Assembly: GCA_905210415.1 (NCBI GenBank)
Contig: CAJLWM010000005.1
Coordinates: 1-64,000 of the forward strand
Direction of reading: 5' to 3'
Length of the DNA: 64,000 bases
Source of the DNA: an uncultured Prevotellaceae bacterium
GTDB taxonomy: Bacteria > Bacteroidota > Bacteroidia > Bacteroidales > Muribaculaceae
Of this stretch, positions 30,076 through 39,488 are shown piece after piece. The position numbers were made by a program, and so were the translations under genes. The stretch's first letter is position 1. Each line of letters begins with the position of its first letter. Below the pieces are notes generated by a model. The model was not told the DNA's origin, did not search any database, and worked only from the letters and a program-made list of their open reading frames with translations.

Positions 30076-33000
30076 ATGAAACAGAAACTATTTACAAAAA
30101 TCTTAGCACTAATATCTTTATTTAGTATGAATATCTTTAATATGAATGCCGGCACTACGCCCGACTTCAACTACCCGAAAACCGTGTCGACCAACGCATT
30201 GGCCGACCTCAAAAAAGCCGAGAAATCGGGCGACAAGACACAACTCTGCGACGCCCTGATTCGCCACTCCGTGGCCCAAACGCTTATCTCCAACGACAAT
30301 GCACAAGAATGCATCAACAAGATAGAGCACTACCGACAAAAAGAAACTGCGGCCGACTACGCCGCAATCCTCGCCATGCTTGAGGCTGACTTTTACACCG
30401 GCTTATCACAAAACACCTACGGCGATCGCAAGGAAAAACACGACACCTATCCTGCCGACCTAAGCGAATGGAATAGCGACGACTTCAACAAACGCATCAC
30501 CGAACTCTACGATGAGGCGTTCAGCAAGATCGAGCAGCTACGCACATTTCCTATCACAAAATATCAACCGATCATCAAGGCCGATGCCAAATATTTCCCC
30601 ACTCTGCTCGACTTCGCCTATAGCAAGCGCATAGAAAGCCGCTTGAACGGCGACAACACCAAATCGCTTCTTAGCCAATGGGCCGACTTTCACAAGGGCG
30701 ACGTAGCGCCATCAATCTATCTCGCAATCAAGAATATCGAAAACGCCAACTTAAACGTAGCCGATAGCGAAAAGCAATTCCTAAAGCTTTACAAGCAATA
30801 CTCACAATTTATGGAAAGTGGCATGGCGCTGAACGAAATCGACTATAGCACTTATGGCATTGACTCCGATGCTATACACGAAGACACAAGCACCGACCAC
30901 CAATCGCAAGTCCTTGAATGCTATCGTCTTTTCAAGGACTACGTTGCGCGTTTTCCAAAATCTCCATTCACCCCTGCCATCAGAGCAAAAATCTACTTTA
31001 TTGAGCAAAAAAGCGTGAACGTCTTTGCTGAAGAGCATTATGTTAGCCAAAACGATATCAGTCTGACTGCCAACGTGCAAAACGTAAACGACTACACCAT
31101 CGGCATATACACCGTGACAAAAAGCAAGAATGGCGACAACATCCCTAACAAACTCGTTAAGAAATACACCTATCACGCCGATGGCGACTCTATTTTCTAC
31201 AAATCACAGATTAAGCACACCATCGACAAGCTTCCTTATGGTGAATATCTGTTTGTGCCATCGTTTGTAGTCGCAGGCAAGCAGCAACAGCCAAAATACG
31301 GGCTTAATGCAACCACAATCACCGACATCTGCTCATTTCTCATCGCCGACAACACCGGCCAATACATCTACGTAATACACCGCGGCACAGGCGCACCACT
31401 TGCTGGAGTGAAAGTGAGTTATAAAACCTCCAAGCGCCAAAAGTCATTGCTTGGCACAACCGATGCCAACGGCATGATAAAGATGCCATCTTCGCTCGAT
31501 GGCACTTATGCCAACTTTTTCTTCGAGAAAGGCAACGACACAAAATACACCCAACGATATAACATCCGCTCATACAACAACAGCACCGATAAAGCTCTCT
31601 CTGCCGAGATATTTACCGACTTGGCGGTCTATCGCCCTGGTGAAACTATGAAGTATTCCGTGCTCCTATTTCAGTGCGACGACTTCATCAAATCACCAGC
31701 CAAAGGTGAGAAACTCAGCATTGAGTTTGTCGACAGCAACTACAAGACAGTTGCCAAAGACACCCTCTCCACCGACGACATGGGCAGAATCAACGGAGAA
31801 TTCAAGATTCCGACCGACCGTATGAACGGTTCGTTTAGCCTCGTCATCTCTAAGCATGGCCTATACCAGCGCAAATACATCAACGTGAGCGAATACAAGA
31901 CCCCTTCGTTCTTTGTGTCTTTCGACGACGCTCGTCGCAGCTACAACAAGAACGAAGACGTCACTCTATGTGGCAAGGCGCAAACCTATGCCGGCATGCC
32001 TGTGGCAAACACGCAAGTGGCATTCTCTATCACAAAAAGCCAATGGTTCTATTGGATGAACATCGACGACAACTTCCTAAAACAAGACACTGTCACCACC
32101 AATGCCAAAGGCGAGTTCACAATCACCCTACCTCGCGACATGTTTGACGAAAACACCAACTCTCGCGAGCGCTGGATTGCCAATATCTATAGCGTGGAAG
32201 CCAGCTGCACCAACAACACTGGTGAAACGCAATCATGCAACCACAATTTCTTTATCGGTTCACACCGCAAGATTTCAATTGGCAGCGAAACGACATTTAT
32301 CAACAACCGTCCAATCACGCTCCCAGTGTCGATAGAGAGTTCCGACCCCGACGACAAGAATTTCACATGCAACTACACTGTGACCACAACCGATAGCACA
32401 GTCGTGGCAAAGGGCACCTTCCGCTCCGATGCTCCGAAAATCGACCTTACGGCTCTGCCTTCTGGCCAATACATCATCACCGTGGCAGACGCAAGCGGTT
32501 TGGCCAAAGAAGACTCATCCATCATCATATTATATAAGGAAAGCGACAAACAGTGCCCTGTGGAGAGCGTGCTTTGGGTTCCGACCTGCGGACGCAAAAC
32601 TGGCGACGACAACGTTGCGCGCATCACCGTGGGCACCACCGAACCAGATACCCACATCTTCTGCCTCACCGAGAGCAACAAGTCGGTGACAAAACAATGG
32701 ATACAACTCAGCAAAGGCCTACACACAGTGAATCTGCCTATGCCTACTGGCGAAAACGAGGAGATGAAGGTGAGATTCATCGTTGTCCGCGATGGCAAGC
32801 AGTACAAAGAAGGGTTTTCTGTGATATCACCGAAGCGCTCCGTTAAAGCCCAAGTAGAGACCGTCACCTTCCGCGACAAACTCACTCCTGGGGCAAAAGA
32901 GAAATGGACTTTCCGCCTTATCGACAACCACGGCACACCACTAAAAGGCGCTGCCCTGCTTGCCATGACCGACAAAGCCATCAATAGCATCAGCAGCAAC

Positions 33001-35631
33001 ATCTGGTGCAACTACAAGCCACATTTCTATAGCCACAGCCTAATTCAAAGCTTAGAATTAGAGCACAGCTACGACTATAACACATCAGCCAACTGGACAT
33101 ATCCATACTCTTATCGCACAAATTTCACTCTCAATGATCCGTGCTTCAACTACTATGGATACGCCCCCGCAGACCATAACTCATTCATCGCCTATGGAAC
33201 TTCATTGATGGCCCGTGGCGGCAAGCAACGTATGATGTTAATGTCGAAACACGACGAAGTTATGGTAGAAGAAAAAATGATGGCTGAGCCCGCAGCGGCA
33301 TTTCTTGGCGATGAAGAAGGAGAAAGCGATGCAGCCAACGACAGCGGTGCACAAATGGAAGATTTAAGCAACATCACATTGCGCGAAAGCGATGTGAAAA
33401 CCGCTCTCTGGATACCAAACATTACCACCGACGACAAGGGCTATTACACCGTGGAATTTGAAGTTCCTAACTTCAACACCACTTGGATAATGCAAACTCT
33501 TGCCTATTCTGTCGACGGACTCTTCGGCGGCATACAGCGCGACGTAATCACCAGCCGACCATTGATGGTGAAGGCCAATATGCCTCGCTTCCTACGCTCT
33601 GGCGACCAAGTTACTCTCGCCGCCAACGTGGCAAACAAGAGCGATGAAGCCGTGCAATACAACGGCGTAATCGAGCTTTTCGACCCTCGTACCGACAAAG
33701 TCATCGCCACAAAAGAATTCGACAGCCAACTCGCGGCAATGAGCGACACAGCCGTGACCATCAACTACGATGTGCCTGCCAATGCCAACTTCATCGGCTT
33801 CCGCATCAAAGCAGCCACCAATGGCTGTGGCGACGGCGAGCAAGTGATGGTGCCAATCCTCAGCGACATTTCGCCAGTCATTGAGACAATGCCATTCTAT
33901 ATCGATGCCAACAACAGCGATTTCACCGGCGAATTACCGAGAATGGACCGCGCATCGAAGGTCACCCTTGAGTATTGCGACAACCCTGTGTGGTATTGCG
34001 CCACAGCGTTGCCTACAATCTTAGACAACGATGCTCGCACATCCACATCTCTCGTGCACTCGCTCTTCGCGCTGTCGCTTGCACAAGGACTCGCAAAGCA
34101 AAACCCACAATTTGCCGAGGCTATCACCTACTGGCAAAAGCAAGACAGCACACAGAGCCCGCTCGTTTCGGCGCTCGCTCGCAATAGCGACCTGAAGATA
34201 GGCTCTCTTTTGGCATCGCCATGGATCAACGAGGCCGACCGCCAAACATTGAGAATGTCGAAACTGGCCGAACTCTTCAACGAGACATATTGTACCGAAA
34301 ACATCGGTAAAATAGTGACAAAACTCCTCGACCTGCAGATGCCTGACGGCGGATTCGCGTGGATTAAGTGCAACGGCTGCGAAAGCTCGCTCTACTGCAC
34401 AGGCACCGTGCTTGAATTCATCGCCCGCACTCATCACCTTGGCTACACAATCTCCGACAACAGAATCGACAACATGATAAGCCGTGCAATGAAATACTAC
34501 GATGCCGAGCATCTGAAGATTTTCACCGACAAGAAACACAAGCCATATTGGCTCGCCTATAGCGATTATGCCTATGTGCGCACAATGTATCCGGAAATTG
34601 CCATTCCTCACGAAACCCGCAAATACATCGCTAAGATCATTAGCGCAATTAAAGGCGAATGGAAAAATCAGCCAATCGCCGAGAAAGCATTTTATGCCCT
34701 CACTCTGCACAACAACGGCGAGGATAAGACTGCACGACAAATCACCGAATCGATTCGCCAGTTCTGCATCACCACCCCTGCCCGTGGCATGTACTGGGAC
34801 GCAATTTCTCCAAGTTGGTGGCGCGGCAACAACCGTTTGGCAACAACTGCCATCATCCTGCAAGCGCTCAACGAAGTGGACAACCGAACCGACGAAATCG
34901 ACCAAATACGCAAATGGATATTGCTCAACAAGCAAACCAACGACTGGGGCGGAACAAGCCTTGCCAGCGAAGCCGTCTACAGCATACTTGCCACCGGCAG
35001 CAAATGGCTCACCAACGGCATCGCTCCAACAATCACCATCGGCGGTGAGCAAATCGCATTTAGCGACGTTGACCGCTTCTTGGGATACACCCGCAAAGAC
35101 GTCACGCTGAGCGACGTGATGGGCAAAGACATCACCATACATCGCGCACAAAGCACAAGCCCTGCATGGGGTGCTCTGTATATGCAAGGCGAAGCTACTA
35201 TGAAGGAGATTAAGTCGGCAAAGGTCGACGACCTTTCAATCGAGAAATCGTTACTCGTATATGACAGCGACGGCAAACTCAGCAAGGCCAAGAACCTCAA
35301 GGTGGGCGACAAAGTGAGAGTGCAATGCTCCATCAAGTGCGGCAAATCGCTTGAATACCTCACTCTCACCGACGAGCGTGGCGCATGCTTCGAACCAGTA
35401 GACAAGCTCTCTGGTTACGACTACATCGACGGGGTGTGGATGTATCGCGAAACAAAAGATTCGCAGACCAACATCTTCATTCCAGGCATCGACAAGGGCA
35501 CTTACGTGATTGGCTACGACGTATACGTCACCAACCCTGGCAAATTCAACGTGGGCATCGCCACCATTCAATGCCAATATGCGCCACAATTCACTGCACA
35601 CTCTGCTGGCAGCACTCTGATAGTGAAATAA
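30076..35631 (+). CDS. Alpha-2-macroglobulin family protein lacking the thioester
   Basis: The frame opens at a TTG at 30010, but the ATG at 30076 (MKQKLFTKILALISLFSMNIF) gives a proper signal peptide; 1851 residues. Bacterial alpha-2-macroglobulins trap proteases in the periplasm. Visible are an MG2-type domain (TDLAVYRPGETMKYSVLL, about 513), the A2M domain (TALWIPNITTDDKGYYTVEFEVPNFNTTW, about 1110; SRPLMVKANMPRFLRSGDQ) and a helical thioester-like domain from about 1310. At the place of the CxEQ thioester the sequence reads LPTILDNDARTSTSLVHSL, with no Cys or Gln, so covalent trapping is unlikely. There is no lipobox Cys, and no pbpC gene beside it, unlike many relatives. Confidence 0.9.
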   Translation: MKQKLFTKILALISLFSMNIFNMNAGTTPDFNYPKTVSTNALADLKKAEKSGDKTQLCDALIRHSVAQTLISNDNAQECINKIEHYRQKETAADYAAILAMLEADFYTGLSQNTYGDRKEKHDTYPADLSEWNSDDFNKRITELYDEAFSKIEQLRTFPITKYQPIIKADAKYFPTLLDFAYSKRIESRLNGDNTKSLLSQWADFHKGDVAPSIYLAIKNIENANLNVADSEKQFLKLYKQYSQFMESGMALNEIDYSTYGIDSDAIHEDTSTDHQSQVLECYRLFKDYVARFPKSPFTPAIRAKIYFIEQKSVNVFAEEHYVSQNDISLTANVQNVNDYTIGIYTVTKSKNGDNIPNKLVKKYTYHADGDSIFYKSQIKHTIDKLPYGEYLFVPSFVVAGKQQQPKYGLNATTITDICSFLIADNTGQYIYVIHRGTGAPLAGVKVSYKTSKRQKSLLGTTDANGMIKMPSSLDGTYANFFFEKGNDTKYTQRYNIRSYNNSTDKALSAEIFTDLAVYRPGETMKYSVLLFQCDDFIKSPAKGEKLSIEFVDSNYKTVAKDTLSTDDMGRINGEFKIPTDRMNGSFSLVISKHGLYQRKYINVSEYKTPSFFVSFDDARRSYNKNEDVTLCGKAQTYAGMPVANTQVAFSITKSQWFYWMNIDDNFLKQDTVTTNAKGEFTITLPRDMFDENTNSRERWIANIYSVEASCTNNTGETQSCNHNFFIGSHRKISIGSETTFINNRPITLPVSIESSDPDDKNFTCNYTVTTTDSTVVAKGTFRSDAPKIDLTALPSGQYIITVADASGLAKEDSSIIILYKESDKQCPVESVLWVPTCGRKTGDDNVARITVGTTEPDTHIFCLTESNKSVTKQWIQLSKGLHTVNLPMPTGENEEMKVRFIVVRDGKQYKEGFSVISPKRSVKAQVETVTFRDKLTPGAKEKWTFRLIDNHGTPLKGAALLAMTDKAINSISSNIWCNYKPHFYSHSLIQSLELEHSYDYNTSANWTYPYSYRTNFTLNDPCFNYYGYAPADHNSFIAYGTSLMARGGKQRMMLMSKHDEVMVEEKMMAEPAAAFLGDEEGESDAANDSGAQMEDLSNITLRESDVKTALWIPNITTDDKGYYTVEFEVPNFNTTWIMQTLAYSVDGLFGGIQRDVITSRPLMVKANMPRFLRSGDQVTLAANVANKSDEAVQYNGVIELFDPRTDKVIATKEFDSQLAAMSDTAVTINYDVPANANFIGFRIKAATNGCGDGEQVMVPILSDISPVIETMPFYIDANNSDFTGELPRMDRASKVTLEYCDNPVWYCATALPTILDNDARTSTSLVHSLFALSLAQGLAKQNPQFAEAITYWQKQDSTQSPLVSALARNSDLKIGSLLASPWINEADRQTLRMSKLAELFNETYCTENIGKIVTKLLDLQMPDGGFAWIKCNGCESSLYCTGTVLEFIARTHHLGYTISDNRIDNMISRAMKYYDAEHLKIFTDKKHKPYWLAYSDYAYVRTMYPEIAIPHETRKYIAKIISAIKGEWKNQPIAEKAFYALTLHNNGEDKTARQITESIRQFCITTPARGMYWDAISPSWWRGNNRLATTAIILQALNEVDNRTDEIDQIRKWILLNKQTNDWGGTSLASEAVYSILATGSKWLTNGIAPTITIGGEQIAFSDVDRFLGYTRKDVTLSDVMGKDITIHRAQSTSPAWGALYMQGEATMKEIKSAKVDDLSIEKSLLVYDSDGKLSKAKNLKVGDKVRVQCSIKCGKSLEYLTLTDERGACFEPVDKLSGYDYIDGVWMYRETKDSQTNIFIPGIDKGTYVIGYDVYVTNPGKFNVGIATIQCQYAPQFTAHSAGSTLIVK

Positions 35632-35660
35632 TGGGAAAGCACTTTTAAGAAATTTTTTAT

Positions 35661-35668
35661 TACCTTTG
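35661..35668 (+). promoter_or_regulatory. -7 promoter box of the NusG-like gene
   Basis: TACCTTTG fits TAnnTTTG, just upstream of a terminator-like hairpin. A -33 TTG is not clear (only a T-run near 35643). If active, transcription starts at the foot of the hairpin. Confidence 0.5.
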
Positions 35669-35669
35669 T

Positions 35670-35713
35670 GCACGGGAGGGAATCACAACGATTCATCCCG
35701 TGCTATTTTTTTT
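35670..35713 (+). terminator. Intrinsic-terminator hairpin in the leader of the NusG-like gene
   Basis: A perfect 8-bp stem (GCACGGGA/TCCCGTGC) with an 18-base loop, then TATTTTTTTT, ends 4 bases before the ATG at 35718. It may simply end the alpha-2-macroglobulin transcript, or act as an attenuator for the gene that follows. Confidence 0.75.
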
Positions 35714-35717
35714 CGAC

Positions 35718-36278
35718 ATGAACAAACTACAACCCGATATCGCCACTTATACCGACCAAAGGCAATGGTATGCCATTCGCGTGACCTACAACCGCGAACT
35801 CAAAGTCAAAGCCGACCTTGACGAGCGAGGAATCGAAAATTTCCTGCCAATGCACTACGTCTATAAAACCGTTGATGATAAACGGGTGAGGCGATTGGTT
35901 CCCGCCATTCACAACCTCATATTCATGCTCGCCGACCAAGCCACTATGGCACAATACAAATCCACTACCGCCCTGCCCATCCGCTACATCATGAACCGCG
36001 AGACACAACGCCCCATGGTGGTGCCCCGCCGACAGATGGACAATTTCATAGCAGTGGCTGGCACAAACAACGAACAACTCATCTATCTCGACGAAGCGCC
36101 TATGGATTTCAAAAAAGGCGACAAGGTGAAGATACTTGGCGGAATATTTGAGGGCGCCGAAGGCACATTCATGCGCATCAAGGGCGACCGACGCGTGGTG
36201 GTGTCGATTCCCGGAATCATCGCCGTAGCCACAATGAACATTCACCCCTCTCTGCTACAACGAATCACGAATCAATAA
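35718..36278 (+). CDS. NusG/UpxY-like transcription antitermination factor
   Basis: A 186-residue protein from the ATG at 35718. It has an NGN domain (about 10-105, RQWYAIRVTYNRELKVKADLDERGIENFLPMHYVYK) and a KOW domain (about 130-165, DFKKGDKVKILGGIFEGAEGTFMRIKGDRRVVVSIPG). This is the UpxY type of NusG paralogue, which in Bacteroides heads capsule operons and lets polymerase read through their leaders. No capsule genes follow here; the only close partner is a HAD hydrolase 12 bases downstream. The gene is preceded by a terminator-like hairpin, so self-antitermination is a reasonable hypothesis. Confidence 0.9.
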   Translation: MNKLQPDIATYTDQRQWYAIRVTYNRELKVKADLDERGIENFLPMHYVYKTVDDKRVRRLVPAIHNLIFMLADQATMAQYKSTTALPIRYIMNRETQRPMVVPRRQMDNFIAVAGTNNEQLIYLDEAPMDFKKGDKVKILGGIFEGAEGTFMRIKGDRRVVVSIPGIIAVATMNIHPSLLQRITNQ

Positions 36279-36290
36279 TCATCAAGCAAT

Positions 36291-36974
36291 ATGGAAGAAT
36301 GCACCGCATCAACAAAAATCATAGTTTTTGACCTCGACGACACATTATATAACGAGGTCGACTTCGTATATTCAGGCTACAACGCCGTGAGCCAATACGT
36401 GGCTGAAGAATATGGCTACACCGATGCCCTCAAAGTGCTCAAGCAAGCATCCCAAGCGCACAAAAACCCTTTTGATGAGCTTGCCGATGCCATGAAACCC
36501 AAAACGATAGACATACCAAAACTATTGGAAATCTACCGTTTTCACAAGCCTCAACTCACATTGAGCCGCACCGCAGAAATCACCCTCGACTATCTGCAAG
36601 GCGAAGACGCTATCCTATGCATGATCACCGACGGACGCAGCATCACCCAGCGAAACAAAATCGAAGCCCTTGGCCTCAACAAATATTTCACCGACGATAA
36701 TCTGATAATCTCCGAGGAATTTGGCGTCGAGAAAACCGACAAACGCCCATTTCAATATTTCATGGACAAATATAAAGAAGCGAAGCACTTCTATTACATC
36801 GGCGACAACACTGCAAAAGACTTCTTCTGGCCTAACCGCATGCGATGGACCACAATATGCCTTGAAGACAAAGGCAAAAACATCCACAAGCAGAAATTTG
36901 ATGGCGATAAGATGCACAACCCGGCAATCATCATCGACAACATCTACGACCTCCCATCAATGATTCTTGAATAA
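36291..36974 (+). CDS. HAD-superfamily hydrolase
   Basis: A 227-residue HAD phosphatase-like protein. Motif I is VFDLDDTLYNE (nucleophile and acid Asp), motif II ITDG, motif III the Lys in GVEKTDKRPF, and motif IV YIGDNTAKDF. A helical cap lies between motifs I and II. Similar enzymes occur in surface-polysaccharide loci of Bacteroidetes. It starts 12 bases after the NusG-like gene, so the two form an operon. The substrate is unknown. Confidence 0.9.
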   Translation: MEECTASTKIIVFDLDDTLYNEVDFVYSGYNAVSQYVAEEYGYTDALKVLKQASQAHKNPFDELADAMKPKTIDIPKLLEIYRFHKPQLTLSRTAEITLDYLQGEDAILCMITDGRSITQRNKIEALGLNKYFTDDNLIISEEFGVEKTDKRPFQYFMDKYKEAKHFYYIGDNTAKDFFWPNRMRWTTICLEDKGKNIHKQKFDGDKMHNPAIIIDNIYDLPSMILE

Positions 36975-37036
36975 ATCCACGCCATTGTGGCAACACCATG
37001 CCACAATGCTTATAACTTACGTTTATAAACACCAAT

Positions 37037-37065
37037 AGCCGTCGTCGCTTATCGCAACAACGGCT
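37037..37065 (-). terminator. Hairpin between the HAD gene and rpmH
   Basis: An 11-bp stem on the minus strand (AGCCGTTGTTG with CGACGACGGCT, two G-U pairs) lies about 45 bases after the rpmH stop. There is no strong T-run, so it may be an mRNA 3' end structure. Confidence 0.45.
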
Positions 37066-37110
37066 TTATGCGTTTGTGTCACCCCACTCACGGGGCAAGT
37101 ACAGTAAAAA

Positions 37111-37263
37111 TTACTTGTTTACAGAGTCAGAAACTGTAAGGCTGTAACGACCCTTAGCACGACGACGTGCCAAAACTTTACGACCATCAGCAGTTTGCAT
37201 TCTGTGACGGAAACCATGCTTGTTAGCTTTCTTTCTGTTTGAAGGTTGGAATGTTCTTTTCAT
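37111..37263 (-). CDS. rpmH: 50S ribosomal protein L34
   Basis: A 50-residue basic protein: [20 protein letters not shown], then [20 protein letters not shown] and a short tail. This is the full L34 family pattern and normal length. It is a large-subunit ribosomal protein. No rnpA or dnaA is next to it. It is divergent from efp and has its own promoter. Confidence 0.97.
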   Translation of the reverse strand: MKRTFQPSNRKKANKHGFRHRMQTADGRKVLARRRAKGRYSLTVSDSVNK

Positions 37264-37307
37264 TACCGTATTTATTTATTATTATTTTCGTTTTTTTATT
37301 CGGTGTG

Positions 37308-37338
37308 CAAAATTAGTTACTTTTTTCAAATTTACCAA
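37308..37338 (-). promoter_or_regulatory. rpmH promoter
   Basis: Minus-strand TAATTTTG (37308-37315) with TTG (37336-37338) 20 bases upstream; the start codon is 45 bases downstream. Confidence 0.65.
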
Positions 37339-37365
37339 GCCCAAAGTGATTTTTACACGAAAGTT

Positions 37366-37397
37366 TTTGCGATTTCTCTTATTTTCAATTAATTTTG
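37366..37397 (+). promoter_or_regulatory. efp promoter
   Basis: TTTG (37366-37369) and TAATTTTG (37390-37397) are 20 bases apart; the efp ATG is 61 bases downstream. It lies back to back with the rpmH promoter. Confidence 0.7.
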
Positions 37398-37458
37398 CAC
37401 TCGCAAACAGCAGAAAAACAAATATTCAACAATAATTATTCATAACAAAGACTTTTTT

Positions 37459-38025
37459 ATGATTAACGCTCAAGACATCAAGAACGGAACATGCATCCGA
37501 TTGGACAATCGTTTGTATTTCTGTATCGAATTTCTTCATGTTAAGCCAGGTAAAGGCAACACATTTATGCGCACAAAACTTAAAGACGTGGTTGACGGCC
37601 GCGTTTTGGAACGTCGCTTCAACATCGGCGAAAAGCTCGAAGACGTTCGCGTAGAACATCGTCCTTACCAATTCCTTTATGCAGAAGGCGAAGACAACAT
37701 CTTCATGAACCAAGAAACATACGAACAAATTCCTATCGCTAAGGACTTGGTTACTGGTGTGGAATTTATGAAGGAAGGTGATATCGTAGACGTTGTATCT
37801 GACGCATCAACAGAAACCGTACTTTACGCAGAAATGCCAGTTAAGACTGTGCTCAAGATCACTTACACTGAGCCAGGCCTTAAGGGTGACACTGCAACTA
37901 ACACACTCAAGCCTGCTACAGTAGAAACAGGCGCTACAGTGCGCGTGCCTTTGTTTATCAACGAAGGCGAACTCATCGAAGTTGACACTCGCGATGGTTC
38001 TTACGTTAGCCGTGTGAAGGCATAA
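37459..38025 (+). CDS. efp: Elongation factor P
   Basis: A 188-residue translation factor that relieves stalling at polyproline stretches. It has the KOW-like N-terminal domain ([47 protein letters not shown]) and two OB domains; the C-terminal [25 protein letters not shown] is typical. The modification-loop tip reads KPGKGNTF, with a Lys at the site that is modified in many EF-P. It is monocistronic, with its own promoter and terminator. Its codon use is less extreme than that of the neighbouring surface genes, as expected for a highly expressed gene. Confidence 0.97.
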   Translation: MINAQDIKNGTCIRLDNRLYFCIEFLHVKPGKGNTFMRTKLKDVVDGRVLERRFNIGEKLEDVRVEHRPYQFLYAEGEDNIFMNQETYEQIPIAKDLVTGVEFMKEGDIVDVVSDASTETVLYAEMPVKTVLKITYTEPGLKGDTATNTLKPATVETGATVRVPLFINEGELIEVDTRDGSYVSRVKA

Positions 38026-38053
38026 TCCAAGCACACACATTTTATTCGATATT

Positions 38054-38090
38054 AATGACAGCATCCCCAAAGGGTGCTGTCATTATTTTT
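38054..38090 (+). terminator. efp terminator
   Basis: A 13-bp stem (AATGACAGCATCC with GGGTGCTGTCATT, one G-U) with a 5-base loop, followed by a T-run, 28 bases after the efp stop. Confidence 0.88.
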
Positions 38091-38112
38091 TCAAAATTTA
38101 TTTTCCAAAATA

Positions 38113-38143
38113 TTTGATAAATCCAAACATTTATTTATATTTG
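38113..38143 (+). promoter_or_regulatory. ald promoter
   Basis: TTTG (38113-38116) and TATATTTG (38136-38143) are 19 bases apart; the ald ATG is 52 bases downstream. Confidence 0.7.
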
Positions 38144-38195
38144 TCACGACTAAATAAGGATCAACATTTAATAAACCCTTAAAACTTAAATCATC

Positions 38196-39308
38196 ATGAT
38201 CGTTGGTATTCCAAAAGAAATTAAGAACAACGAATTTCGCGTTGGCATGACTCCTGCAGGAGTTGCAACGCTAGTGAAAAACGGCCACACAGTGTATGTG
38301 CAAAAGAGTGCAGGCGAAGGAAGTGGATTTAGCGACGCCGAATATGAAGCGGTTGGCGCAAAAATTCTTCCTACAATAGCCGACGTATACGCTATAGCCG
38401 AGATGATTGTGAAAGTTAAGGAACCAATTGCACCCGAATACAAATTAATTCGCGAGGGTCAATTACTATTCACTTACTTCCATTTTGCATGCGATCGTCC
38501 GCTCACCGAAGCAATGATCGAAAGCAAGGCTATCTGCTTAGCTTACGAAACAGTGCGAAAAGATGATCGTTCTCTCCCTCTGCTCATTCCTATGAGTGAA
38601 ATCGCTGGACGTATGGCAACTCAAGAAGGCGCCAGATTCCTTGAAAAGCCACAATCAGGCAAGGGCATTCTGCTCGGCGGTGTGCCAGGCGTTAAGCCAG
38701 CCAAGGTGCTCGTCTTAGGCGGTGGCACCGTGGGCACCAATGCAGCTATCACTGCTGCCGGCATGGGCGCCGATGTCACTATCACCGACATCAACCTCGC
38801 CCGCTTGCGCTATCTCGATGACGTAATGCCAAAGAATATCAAGACTCTATATTCCAACGACTATAATATCCGCGCCGAGCTCCCAACAGTTGACTTGGTA
38901 ATCGGTTCTGTTCTTATCCCAGGCGATAAAACACCTCACCTCATCACCAGAGAGATGCTCAAACTGATGCGTCCGGGCACAGTGCTCGTAGACGTGGCTA
39001 TCGACCAAGGCGGTTGCTTCGAGACATCTCACCCAACTTCTCACAGCGAACCAATCTATGAGGTTGACGGCATCGTTCACTATTGCGTTGCCAATATCCC
39101 TGGTGCAGTGCCTTTCACATCTACCCTCGCGCTCACCAACGCCACCACTCCTTATGCTGTGGCTTTGGCAAACAAGGGATGGAAAAAGGCTTGCAAAGAC
39201 GATCCTTCACTGAAGCTCGGATTAAACGTAGTGGAAGGCAAGGTTACATTCCCTGCAGTGGCTCATGTATTTGATTTGCCTTACACCCCAGTAGACGAAA
39301 TGCTTTAA
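38196..39308 (+). CDS. ald: Alanine dehydrogenase
   Basis: A 370-residue NAD-dependent enzyme that interconverts L-alanine with pyruvate and ammonia. The start MIVGIPKEIKNNEFRVGMTP is the family signature (Arg and Lys for pyruvate binding). VLVLGGGTVGTNAAITAAGMGADVTITDIN is the NAD Rossmann fold. The HYCVANIPGAVPFTSTLALTNATTPY stretch also fits. Length is typical (about 370). It is monocistronic, between its own promoter and terminator. Confidence 0.97.
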   Translation: MIVGIPKEIKNNEFRVGMTPAGVATLVKNGHTVYVQKSAGEGSGFSDAEYEAVGAKILPTIADVYAIAEMIVKVKEPIAPEYKLIREGQLLFTYFHFACDRPLTEAMIESKAICLAYETVRKDDRSLPLLIPMSEIAGRMATQEGARFLEKPQSGKGILLGGVPGVKPAKVLVLGGGTVGTNAAITAAGMGADVTITDINLARLRYLDDVMPKNIKTLYSNDYNIRAELPTVDLVIGSVLIPGDKTPHLITREMLKLMRPGTVLVDVAIDQGGCFETSHPTSHSEPIYEVDGIVHYCVANIPGAVPFTSTLALTNATTPYAVALANKGWKKACKDDPSLKLGLNVVEGKVTFPAVAHVFDLPYTPVDEML

Positions 39309-39340
39309 TCAAATTTGTTTTCATAACTTAGTTTTAACGA

Positions 39341-39377
39341 GGGTCGAGTCTTGCGGATGCAACACTCGACCCACTTT
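39341..39377 (+). terminator. ald terminator
   Basis: A perfect 9-bp stem (GGGTCGAGT/ACTCGACCC), 14-base loop, then ACTTTTT, 33 bases after the stop. Confidence 0.85.
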
Positions 39378-39450
39378 TTCCCACACGCCATTGTAAATAT
39401 CTTGTGGAAACATAATAAGTCATTTCCAAACACCTTCAACCTTTTTTTCT

Positions 39451-39458
39451 TAACTTTG
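39451..39458 (+). promoter_or_regulatory. -7 box of the dnaB promoter
   Basis: TAACTTTG, 30 bases before the dnaB ATG at 39489. It rules out the upstream in-frame ATG at 39351. No clear -33. Confidence 0.55.
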
Positions 39459-39488
39459 CACTATCAAAAAAAATCAAAACTCGCAACA

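Noticed and set aside
33825..33850. CGDGEQ in the alpha-2-macroglobulin protein as a thioester motif
   Set aside because: Spacing is C-x3-E-Q rather than C-x-E-Q, and it lies before the thioester-like domain.
34021..35187. 388-codon minus-strand ORF inside the alpha-2-macroglobulin gene
   Set aside because: Shadow frame produced by GC-rich third positions of the real gene.
39351..39488. N-terminal extension of dnaB
   Set aside because: It would start upstream of the -7 promoter box and adds 46 residues that do not look like DnaB.
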